The notes under the pieces: generated by a model
The model's input: only the letters and a program-made list of their open reading frames with translations
Told to the model about the DNA's origin: nothing
Databases searched by the model: none
Part shown: positions 1 through 7,311 of the stretch, piece after piece
Layout: each line of letters begins with the position of its first letter
Position numbering within the stretch: position 1 is the first letter of the stretch
Assembly: GCA_025355545.1 (NCBI GenBank)
Contig: JANXZN010000282.1
Span: 1-48,195, forward strand
DNA length: 48,195 nt
Source of the DNA: Rhizobacter sp.
Lineage (GTDB): Bacteria > Pseudomonadota > Gammaproteobacteria > Burkholderiales > Burkholderiaceae_C
Reading direction: 5' to 3'
Position numbers and translations under genes: made by a program

Positions 1-1
1 G

Positions 2-33
2 GGGTCGCTATGCAGAGCTCTGCATAGCGACCC
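2..33. repeat. Perfect 32-bp palindrome
   Basis: Two 16-bp arms (GGGTCGCTATGCAGAG and its exact complement) meet with no spacer, centred between bases 17 and 18. It lies about 145 bases beyond the stop of the last gene of the minus-strand eCIS locus. It could be a strong terminator stem, a cruciform, or the junction of two mobile-element ends. No T-tract is visible because the window begins here, so its role is open. Confidence 0.85.
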
Positions 34-100
34 AGACCGGACATACGCCGGCAGAGATTGAGCGCCGCGAAGCAGCCGTTGCACGATCCGTAGATCGCTG

Positions 101-121
101 GACAGTGCTGACGTCACTGTC
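101..121. repeat. Short inverted repeat downstream of the sigma-54 activator
   Basis: GACAGTG and CACTGTC are separated by 7 bases. It sits 56 bases past the stop of the minus-strand activator gene. It may act as a hairpin or an operator. There is no T-run, so a terminator call would be weak. Confidence 0.35.
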
Positions 122-176
122 AGGTACAAATGTCAGCGAAACCGGGACAAGACTCCGAGTCTGCTCGGCGGAAGGG

Positions 177-1277
177 TCATGCGCTGCCGATCGGGGCAGC
201 CGCACGTCCATCCGCGAGCGCGTGGCAGTCGATGCCGTGCTTCTTGATCAGCTTGCCGAAGGCGCGGCGTTCCTTGCCGGCGATCTGCGCCGCACGTGTC
301 ACGTTCCCGCCAGCTTGGCGCATCACGATGAGCACGTAGTTGTGCTCGAACTGGCGCAGCGCTTCGGCCTTGGCGTGCTGGAAGTTGTCGATGCCGGGGG
401 CGAGGGCAACGCTGGGCAGAGCGGTGATGGAGTCAAGCATCACGTGAATCGTCGAGCCATCGGCCATCAGGAACATGCGGTGCACCCAGTTCTCCAACTC
501 GCGCACATTGCCCGGCCAGGAGTGGCCGCGAATCCACGCCAGAGTGGTCGCATCGAAGCGCTTCGATGGCAGCCGGTACTTGGCGCACAGTTGGGTGACG
601 AAATACTGCGCCAACAGTTCGGCATCGCCGAGGCGCTCACGCAGCGGCGGCAATACAAGGTGCAGGATCTTCAGTCGGTACATCAAGTCAGAACGAAAGT
701 GCCCGAGGTGCGTCGCGTCGGCCAAAGGCTGATTGGTCGCGGCGACAAAACGAACGTTCGAGCTGAGCTCGCGTGAACTGCCCAGCGGCCGATAGCGCTG
801 GTCCTGCAGGAACCGCAACAAGGCGATCTGCGCCTTCGCACTCAGCGCGTCCACTTCATCGAGAAACAAGGTGCCGCCGTTGGCTTCGGCCACCAGACCG
901 CGCCGCGCCAGCTTGGCGTCGGTGAACGCGCCGCGCTCATGGCCGAACAGTTCGGCTTCGAGTAGGTGGTCGGGCAAGGCGCCGCAGTTCACCGGAACGA
1001 AAGGCCCGGTATTGCGCGCGCCCCAGTAATGCACCGCGCGCGCGGCCAATTCCTTGCCAGAGCCGGTCTCGCCTTCGATCAGCACTGGCGCTTCGCTGGC
1101 CGCGATGCGCCGAATCAGCGCCAGCGTGGCCAGAAGAGCCGCAGAGGCGCCGACGATCTCGCCCTGCGTTTCGTCGTCAGGGTGAGGGGCAATCGCGATG
1201 GCAGACATTGATCGACCCGGGCGACATGCCGAGCTCACCGGTTTGTCGCAGCGCCTCCAATTGACACGCTTCAGCAT
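177..1277 (-). CDS. Sigma-54-dependent AAA+ transcriptional activator without a receiver domain
   Basis: The protein is 366 aa and carries the hallmarks of a bacterial enhancer-binding protein. Walker A is GETGSGKE near residue 70 and the L1 loop near residue 117 reads GAFTDA. Walker B is GTLFLDEV, and MYRLKIL/PPLRER and [11 protein letters not shown] follow. A Fis-type helix-turn-helix closes the protein ([21 protein letters not shown]). Fewer than 50 residues precede the AAA+ domain, so there is no sensor or receiver, as in PspF. An internal ATG at 1208 (MSAIAIA) is an equally plausible start, giving 343 aa. The gene is last in the minus-strand eCIS locus and may activate the -24/-12 promoter at its head. 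The usual loop is GAFTGA; the G-to-D change is notable because this loop contacts sigma-54. Confidence 0.85.
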   Translation of the reverse strand: MLKRVNWRRCDKPVSSACRPGRSMSAIAIAPHPDDETQGEIVGASAALLATLALIRRIAASEAPVLIEGETGSGKELAARAVHYWGARNTGPFVPVNCGALPDHLLEAELFGHERGAFTDAKLARRGLVAEANGGTLFLDEVDALSAKAQIALLRFLQDQRYRPLGSSRELSSNVRFVAATNQPLADATHLGHFRSDLMYRLKILHLVLPPLRERLGDAELLAQYFVTQLCAKYRLPSKRFDATTLAWIRGHSWPGNVRELENWVHRMFLMADGSTIHVMLDSITALPSVALAPGIDNFQHAKAEALRQFEHNYVLIVMRQAGGNVTRAAQIAGKERRAFGKLIKKHGIDCHALADGRAAAPIGSA

Positions 1278-1324
1278 AGCGAGTCGCCCGGTCGGCGAAC
1301 ACCTACCAGACTAGGGGGAGCGGC

Positions 1325-1340
1325 GTGTCGGGGTCGACAC
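1325..1340 (-). terminator. Weak hairpin after the membrane-protein gene
   Basis: GTGTCG and CGACAC are separated by GGGT, about 22 bases downstream of the stop at 1362 on the minus strand. No T-tract follows, so this may be only an attenuating stem between the membrane-protein gene and the activator gene. Confidence 0.25.
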
Positions 1341-1361
1341 CGGCTTTTAGAAGATCGCCCG

Positions 1362-2540
1362 CTACTTCGGGGCAATCTGGGCGGTGGTCTTCGCGTCGGC
1401 CGCCTGCCGATCTTCCGAGGCCTCTTCGGGGCTCTTCTCGTGAGGCTTCACCGTCGAGCGAATCACCATGAACTTGTTCAGCACGTCGAACCAGAACGGC
1501 GCGCCCAGCATAACGGCGAAGGCGGTCACGAGCCAACCGCACAGCACGACGAGCCAGTCGGTGCCGAGCCATTGCTGCCGCTGGCACGGCGTGGCCTCGA
1601 GTGGCCAGCACAACTGCCGCGGCACGAACAACGCGCGCACATGTACCGCCGGTGCTCCGACCACCGGCGTCGGCGACCAGTTTCGCCACCCGATCGGCAT
1701 GGCGAGCTTTTCGAGCGCCTGCTTCGCGTTGGTCATGCGGGCGACCTGTATGCCCGACGCGGCCGCACCGGGCGCATCAGGCGCGGAAATGCTCGCCGCT
1801 TCCTTCACGATCACGTCGCGAAACGCCTTGTCGGCGGTGAGTCGCTGCATCACGTGCAGGGCGTCGATGTTCAAGCCGGCCGCCACCGCGAAACCGAGCA
1901 GAAACAGCACCGCCTGCGTCCGGCGCTTGTACCAGCCCGACGCGCGATCCATGGTGCCGTTGAACCAGCGTTCGATATTGAGCTTGACCTGAGCCACGTC
2001 GCCCGTGGAGTGGTCCAGCGCCGACAACACCGCGCGCTGCAAGTGCGGCGACGCCAGGGCCAATGCGCTCTGGCGCAGCGAGTCCACCGACAGGGGGCCC
2101 GGGTGCAGCGTGGTGGCCGCAGCCGCATCGCATGCACCGTTCGGTGCTGCGCCAGCGATGCCTGCCGCTACCGGGCCGCGCGCCACACAGTCGAGCAACG
2201 CCACCGCGAACTGCGCCGCCGGGATGTACGACGGCAGATGACGCCGCTGCGATAACAGCATGTGCAGGCTGCCCTTGCCGGGCGTGAGCCAACTGCTGCG
2301 CAACTGTGTCGGATCGTAGGTGCCGGGAAAGAGCGAATGCAGCAGCGGATGGCGCAACAACTCGCTCGTGATCGTGCCATCGGTGTCTGCCAGTAAGGTG
2401 CGCAAGCCGCGCTCCAGGTCCATCGCCCGCCATTTGAAAATCCCCTCCAGCCATTCCTTGACCGCCGTGCAGATGATGCTGACGGACAGGAACAGGAAGG
2501 TCATGCCGACGGCGACTTCGAGGGTGTCTGAGTTGAGCAT
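1362..2540 (-). CDS. Conserved hypothetical membrane protein
   Basis: The protein is 392 aa if it starts at the ATG at 2540 (MLNSDTLEVAVG). An in-frame start at 2585 would add 15 basic residues that do not look like protein, so 2540 is preferred. Three hydrophobic segments are visible: near the N-terminus (VGMTFLFLSVSIICTAV), in the middle (AVLFLLGFAVAAGL) and near the C-terminus (WLVVLCGWLVTAFAVML). A long soluble stretch lies between the first and second. The last ~30 residues are charged and Ala/Lys-rich. I do not recognise the family. It lies between the putative cargo module and the sigma-54 activator at the distal end of the eCIS locus. A role as membrane anchor, release factor or immunity protein is possible but unsupported. 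Confidence 0.7.
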   Translation of the reverse strand: MLNSDTLEVAVGMTFLFLSVSIICTAVKEWLEGIFKWRAMDLERGLRTLLADTDGTITSELLRHPLLHSLFPGTYDPTQLRSSWLTPGKGSLHMLLSQRRHLPSYIPAAQFAVALLDCVARGPVAAGIAGAAPNGACDAAAATTLHPGPLSVDSLRQSALALASPHLQRAVLSALDHSTGDVAQVKLNIERWFNGTMDRASGWYKRRTQAVLFLLGFAVAAGLNIDALHVMQRLTADKAFRDVIVKEAASISAPDAPGAAASGIQVARMTNAKQALEKLAMPIGWRNWSPTPVVGAPAVHVRALFVPRQLCWPLEATPCQRQQWLGTDWLVVLCGWLVTAFAVMLGAPFWFDVLNKFMVIRSTVKPHEKSPEEASEDRQAADAKTTAQIAPK

Positions 2541-3136
2541 GATGTGGCTTCGAGTTCGACGAACACTACTGCGGAGGCAGGGCAAACGACATCAACAGTT
2601 CAGTCGAGATTTTTTTATGCCGAGTGGACCTTGTCGTGACCTGCGAGGGCCGCCAGACCAACTTGATCTTCTGATTGACAACTCCGAACTGACAAAAGCG
2701 CGCGGGCTGTGCAACCGAACTCATAACCCAGCCGCTCGACATCGGGCTGTTTGGGTTCACTGACTCGTCCAACTGTCCGGTGCCGCACGATTGCTCGAGG
2801 GGCGGTGAATCTGGAAAAGTAGTTAATGCGTATCTCCCGGATTGGGGACAATCTGAATAAATTGTTTGGCAAGTTCGCGGAACTTGTCACTTTTATCATC
2901 CCTGGCAATAACAGAAAAGGGTCACTATTTTCTGGCAGCTCAGCGATCCCGCTGCCTGAATCACGTGGAAGAACGGCCCAAGCCGCCGAAAGACTTGCCA
3001 GTCCCACTCGAGGCGGGCCAGTCGCCGCGTGAGGCGGACCGGGCAACGCGATCAGACAGCGGTGAGCGGCTGCCTCGCATCCGCGGTACTTCTCGTAATT
3101 TTTTTCTGACGCGCGCTCGTTTCGGCGACCAAATCA
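2541..3136. other. Gene-poor spacer between membrane protein and cargo module
   Basis: About 600 bases with no convincing gene on either strand. Open frames here have no recognisable domain or good ribosome site. Composition looks more AT-rich than the flanking baseplate genes, with T-runs near 2611 and 3098. One compact palindrome, CAAGTTC-GCG-GAACTTG, lies at 2870-2886 and could be an operator. The spacer may mark the edge of an exchangeable cargo cassette. Confidence 0.5.
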
Positions 3137-3646
3137 TCAGTCGTAATTGGGACGGCGGAATTCGCGCGAGCCTGATATTTGGTAGTAGCGCTGCTCAAAC
3201 ACCTCTCGCGTGCAAGGTGGAAAAACCGTCATGCATACGATCAGGCCGGTCTGCGTCAGTCCCGCGGAAATGCCATGCCGCGGCCAAAGGCAAATTCCCG
3301 AAGGAATGCACCAGTCCCGCCAATGAAAGTCCAGCCGATGCGCGGGCTCGCCGACGAGCGCGACAATCCGCGAGTATTCATCAGGGTCATTCGACCAGAA
3401 CTCTGTTTCCAGAAACTGCAGCTTGTCGTCGCTGAAATAAAATTCCACTCCATTGGCGAAGCCGGGATGTGAGAGCACCCGAAAGCTGTACGCAACTTGT
3501 GTCTTGCCGCGAAGCGTCGCTCCGGCGCCTTCGCGGAAGGAATATTCCTTCGTGATGTCTCGCTCCACGCACCCGTCCGGCAGCCCGATCCAGTTTTTGA
3601 AATCGCGACCTATGAACGCGTCGATGGTGGTTTGACAAGCGGACAT
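3137..3646 (-). CDS. Hypothetical protein paired with the DUF4157 metallopeptidase-like protein (possible immunity or partner protein)
   Basis: The protein is 169 aa from the ATG at 3646; a GTG at 3649 immediately precedes it. The upstream gene ends at 3650, so the two are tightly coupled. I recognise no family. The sequence looks globular, rich in aromatics (IGRDFKNWIGLPDGCVERD, VEFYFSDDKLQFLETEFW, DFHWRDWCIPSG), with six or so scattered cysteines, no signal peptide and no membrane segment. The position directly after a putative toxin, with similar AT-richer codon use, fits an immunity protein or cargo chaperone. That role is inference from context only. Confidence 0.65.
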   Translation of the reverse strand: MSACQTTIDAFIGRDFKNWIGLPDGCVERDITKEYSFREGAGATLRGKTQVAYSFRVLSHPGFANGVEFYFSDDKLQFLETEFWSNDPDEYSRIVALVGEPAHRLDFHWRDWCIPSGICLWPRHGISAGLTQTGLIVCMTVFPPCTREVFEQRYYQISGSREFRRPNYD

Positions 3647-3649
3647 CAC

Positions 3650-5668
3650 TCACTTCTTTCCGATGAACTCGACCTTGCCGAGAAAAAATGCCGCAGCGAG
3701 ATTTCGCAGTCCGACGATCCCGGCTAAGCGCTCGGCATTCTTCGATTGCGGGTAGGTATTCAGCTCCTGAATCTTGAATTTTTTCACCGGGTCGTGAAAG
3801 GCGCCTTCGATCTTCTTGCGCAAGGCGTCGTCGATCGCAATTCCGCTCCACACAATCTTGGTGAAGTAGTCGGTCGTGCCTTCGCGAAGCGTGAATCCTC
3901 CCTTTTGCTCGGCCATGCTTCCACGGTAGGTCTTGTAAGCGGCACTTTCGAGGGTGTGGATGTATTCATGGATAAAGGTCTGGTAAAAATCCCACATGCT
4001 CCATCGGTTCTTCTCGTTATCGGTCTCCTTGAAACGCTGAATGAATATCTTTCCGCCATCCGCATACCCCGGCCAGCCCTTGTGCGTTTCGATAAGCTCG
4101 GTACGATATTTTGTGAACATCGCCAGCGCCACACGGGCCACAATCGCCGCTTCGGCCGGACGCGACTGAATCGCCCCATGTTCCACGTCCAATGCGGCGA
4201 CCGTTTCATCGCCGGTGATGATTTTCTCCACGCGCCATCTTGCCGACGCATCCACAGCGGGTTTTCCGCCGGCAGATAACTGAGCGACCTTGTCGTCCCA
4301 GGCGTCCTTGATGTTGACACCCTGTTTCAGCGCGGCAGGTGGCGCTGACCTGCCTTTGGTGTATTCCCCAAAGCGTCCGTCGACCGCCTTCTGGGATTCG
4401 AGCGCAATTGCTTCGATCAGCGGCCAGCCGAACAATTTGCCCGCATCGGCGTGCGCTGCAGCCTTGTCTTTGCCGTACATGTTGAATTCCGCGACGATTT
4501 GGTCGTCGACAGCCTTGGTTAGCCTCTTTTCATACTTGCCCTTGCCCGTGATTTCCGGCACGAAGGTGGGGAGCGAACCTGTCACCGGGTTAACGCGAGC
4601 TTCAGTGGAAATCGCGCGCGCACCGGCTGCACGCTCTTCATCGTCCAGCATCTGCGTGTGCTTTAAAAGATCGGGCGATTTCTGCGCCGTCAGCGTATCG
4701 CGCTCCACCTTGAAATTTGCGGAAAAATCGGCGTCCAGTTCGGTCAGTGTGGGTTTGTCGACCGATCCGGCAAGCGCCTTTCCGGTGATCCCCTTGGCCG
4801 TCTGATATTTGGTCACGGCCGAGGTCAGCGGCGGATCGAAGGACTCATCGATGGCGTCGATGGTGTAGTGCCCAAGCTCGTGCAGCGCGATGGTGACGCG
4901 CACGACCGCTTCGCCGTGGTCTTTTTCCTTCAGGACTTTCTTGCCTTCGGAAATGTCCAGGAGCGTCGGCTCATCCTGAAAACGGACCGCGTTGACTTTG
5001 CGCTGAATCAGTTTCCCTTCGCCGCCTTCTTGCTGCTGGACCACATGCGCAAGTTCATGCGCCAACAACTTTCGGCCGGACTGCGTGTCAGGAGCAAATT
5101 CACCGCGACCGAACACAATATTGTTGTTCAGCGTATAAGCGCGCGCGTTCATCTCCCGGGCCGATTGCTCGGCCATCGGGTCCGAATGCACCCTCACCCG
5201 CGAAAAGTCATGGCTAAAGCGCGACTCCAGGTCCTGCCGCAGTGCCGTGTCCAACGGCCTGCCGGAACCGGCAAGAACGCGGTCCACGCTCTCGGGCGCC
5301 GTGGCCGCCTGCGCGACGGGTTGCCACGCGAAGCGCTGGATGCGCTGCGCTACGCCTTTGACAACGGGATGGGTCGGCCATGCCAACACCTGATCTGCGA
5401 CTCGCTCTGCTTCTCGTTCCAGCGGATCGTCGCTCGCACCGATCGCAAGCTTCGTCTGCATGACCGAACCGCGCGACATTGATAGCCCGGCGCCCATCGC
5501 GGTCTGACCGTTCGGCTTGCGTTGAAGGCTGTCCTTCCCGCACGCCCTGCACTCGCCAGCCGCAACGCTTCGATTGCCGCAAGCGCACTTGAGCTGCAAG
5601 ATGCCACCCGGCACAGCCGTCAAGTGGGCTGCTGCCGCCTTCGTGTGAGATGAACCCTGCTTGCTCAT
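3650..5668 (-). CDS. DUF4157 eCIS-associated protein with a gluzincin-like metallopeptidase C-terminus (candidate cargo)
   Basis: The protein is 672 aa. Domains in order: a zinc-ribbon-like N-terminal tag (C28-A-C30 and C40-x2-C43); DUF4157 at about 125-215 with FSRVRVHSD and H204-E-L-A-H208; a stretch at about 250-312 resembling a peptidoglycan-binding-1 repeat; a long middle region; and a C-terminal H567-E-Y-I-H571 followed by E596-G-T-T-D-Y-F. HExxH with a downstream EG-x-T-xYF is the pattern of gluzincin zinc peptidases. A further HExxH at 263-267 lies inside the peptidoglycan-binding-like repeat and is probably fortuitous. DUF4157 proteins are common eCIS companions and often carry toxin domains. 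The gene looks more AT-rich than its neighbours, suggesting acquired cargo. The target is unknown. Confidence 0.8.
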   Translation of the reverse strand: MSKQGSSHTKAAAAHLTAVPGGILQLKCACGNRSVAAGECRACGKDSLQRKPNGQTAMGAGLSMSRGSVMQTKLAIGASDDPLEREAERVADQVLAWPTHPVVKGVAQRIQRFAWQPVAQAATAPESVDRVLAGSGRPLDTALRQDLESRFSHDFSRVRVHSDPMAEQSAREMNARAYTLNNNIVFGRGEFAPDTQSGRKLLAHELAHVVQQQEGGEGKLIQRKVNAVRFQDEPTLLDISEGKKVLKEKDHGEAVVRVTIALHELGHYTIDAIDESFDPPLTSAVTKYQTAKGITGKALAGSVDKPTLTELDADFSANFKVERDTLTAQKSPDLLKHTQMLDDEERAAGARAISTEARVNPVTGSLPTFVPEITGKGKYEKRLTKAVDDQIVAEFNMYGKDKAAAHADAGKLFGWPLIEAIALESQKAVDGRFGEYTKGRSAPPAALKQGVNIKDAWDDKVAQLSAGGKPAVDASARWRVEKIITGDETVAALDVEHGAIQSRPAEAAIVARVALAMFTKYRTELIETHKGWPGYADGGKIFIQRFKETDNEKNRWSMWDFYQTFIHEYIHTLESAAYKTYRGSMAEQKGGFTLREGTTDYFTKIVWSGIAIDDALRKKIEGAFHDPVKKFKIQELNTYPQSKNAERLAGIVGLRNLAAAFFLGKVEFIGKK

Positions 5669-5716
5669 GCGATGTTGCTCATGCCGTTCTGAACGACTCT
5701 GGCGATTGACTCCGGC

Positions 5717-7282
5717 TCACCCCGGCTTGGCGGGTACCGATATCCTGGGCCTGGCCGGTGGCTTGTGAACTCTGTCGCCCCGAACCGCGCCTACATTCCT
5801 CGCCGGGCTGCAGTCGCTGATCGGCACGATCGTGCACACACAAGGCGTCGCCTCCAGTGTTCCGTCGGCATTCGCGCCCACGAACCCCAACGACGTGTAG
5901 TGGTGCTCAACTCCCTGCGGCGGCCGCGCTTGCCAGCTGACGCCGGTCGCGCTGACCGTGTGCGGCCAGTCGATCCCGCCGGTGGCCACGCGCGCCGGAA
6001 TCAGCCAGTAGTCGCCGCTGCGGTAACTGCCACCGACAGCGAACTGAACCTGGATGCCGTCTTCGAGATCGATCCAGTGGCTGTCGTTCGGCGGGACTTC
6101 GACCAACGGAACCGCGCCTTCATCCAGCGTGATGTCGTCGCTCTCGGTCTGGTCCCAGCGGCGCACCTTGGGGTTCGTCATCGTCGCGGTCAGTGCGATC
6201 GACGCCGTCGTGTCGGGGTCGACGCTGAGCCGGTCACCTTCCACCTTGACGAGCTTCACCAGCGCGCCGGGTCGACCGAGCAGATCGTTCGAGTCGTCCG
6301 ACAACTCGACCCACGCTTGCGCGGTGAACCCGCGCGCGTTCGCGACGATCAGATCGTGGCCTTCGGTGCCGACCCAGCGCGTGGCCACACTGCCGTTGTC
6401 ACGCGACCACTTGAACGTCGGCTTGACGCCGGTGGCGCTGCCGCGCTGCACCTCGACCCGGTAGAGCTGGTTCTCGACGCCGCGATACAGCGCATCCGGC
6501 GCCAGAACGCACGGGTCCTTGATCTGCTGGCCGGGGTCGAGCCGCGCGGTCATCTGCGCGTCGCTGATTCCGTCGAGGCCGTCGAGCGGTGCGCCGCAGT
6601 CATTGCCCCCGTTACCATCGGCGTTCGGCGTCAGCAGCGTGATGTCGTTGTTCAGCTTGTCACGCTGCGCCTGCAGCGCGGCGCGCTGTTCAGTGGTAAG
6701 GGTGATGCGGGTGTCGGCCAGCCGCGCATCGACGGCATCCCGCCTGTCCGTCAAGCGCTGACGCAGCGTGTCCCGCGCCAGGCCGCGCACCTGCCACACC
6801 ACCTTGGCGCGCGTGCAGGTGTCGGGCCCGCCCAATGCCGACTCGCGGATCGCGTCGTCTTCGATCCAGCTGACATGCCGCTCCCAGACATCGAGGTACA
6901 GCCACACGTCTTCGGTCAGCTTCGAATTCAGCCGTTGAAGCACCGGGTCGTCGGCTGGCGGCGTCCAGTCGGGCTGCTTCGCGTAGTCGCAGTCGGCATC
7001 GTTCTCGACCAGGATGCCATCCACGTAGTAGCGGCCGGCACCGATCGTCAGCGTCGGGTTGGCAGAGCCGGTCTTGGCGTGCGGCGTCAACTGGAAACCC
7101 AGGTCGTCGCTGGGCCCGCCACAGGGCCCGATGAGGTCGCGCGCCAAGGTGCGCAGGTAGTGCAGCAGGATCGCGCCTTCCTCGTTCGGATCGGCGTCCA
7201 GCGTGACCCGGCCTTGCTGCAGCAAGACGCGGCTGAAGTGCTTCGTCGGATCGAAGCTGATGCGTGAAAAGTCGCCCTTCAT
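5717..7282 (-). CDS. DUF6519-family phage-tail-like baseplate-associated protein
   Basis: The protein is 521 aa and starts MKGDFSRISFDP. The N-terminus (KHFSRVLLQQGRVTLDADPNEEG) is the signature I associate with DUF6519 proteins, found next to gpI/gpJ-like genes in contractile-injection loci. The rest is beta-rich with a long charged alpha-helical insertion in the middle (RQRLTDRRDAVDARLADTR, TTEQRAALQAQRDKLNND), probably a coiled coil. No signal peptide or membrane segment is seen. It follows the gpI-like gene after about 30 bases. A structural role at the outer baseplate or fibre attachment is inferred from context. Confidence 0.75.
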   Translation of the reverse strand: MKGDFSRISFDPTKHFSRVLLQQGRVTLDADPNEEGAILLHYLRTLARDLIGPCGGPSDDLGFQLTPHAKTGSANPTLTIGAGRYYVDGILVENDADCDYAKQPDWTPPADDPVLQRLNSKLTEDVWLYLDVWERHVSWIEDDAIRESALGGPDTCTRAKVVWQVRGLARDTLRQRLTDRRDAVDARLADTRITLTTEQRAALQAQRDKLNNDITLLTPNADGNGGNDCGAPLDGLDGISDAQMTARLDPGQQIKDPCVLAPDALYRGVENQLYRVEVQRGSATGVKPTFKWSRDNGSVATRWVGTEGHDLIVANARGFTAQAWVELSDDSNDLLGRPGALVKLVKVEGDRLSVDPDTTASIALTATMTNPKVRRWDQTESDDITLDEGAVPLVEVPPNDSHWIDLEDGIQVQFAVGGSYRSGDYWLIPARVATGGIDWPHTVSATGVSWQARPPQGVEHHYTSLGFVGANADGTLEATPCVCTIVPISDCSPARNVGAVRGDRVHKPPARPRISVPAKPG

Positions 7283-7311
7283 GACAGTGTCCCTTTCGAT
7301 GGTCGAGGTGG

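Noticed and set aside
2615-3046. A 143-aa minus-strand open frame in the spacer
   Set aside because: No recognisable domain, no good ribosome site and unusual composition; not enough to call a gene.
4868-4882. HELGH zinc-peptidase motif at residues 263-267 of the 672-aa DUF4157 protein
   Set aside because: It lies within a stretch that fits a peptidoglycan-binding-1 repeat (VRVTIALHELGHY ... TSAVTKYQTAKGIT), where this segment is a structural helix, and no third ligand is evident nearby.
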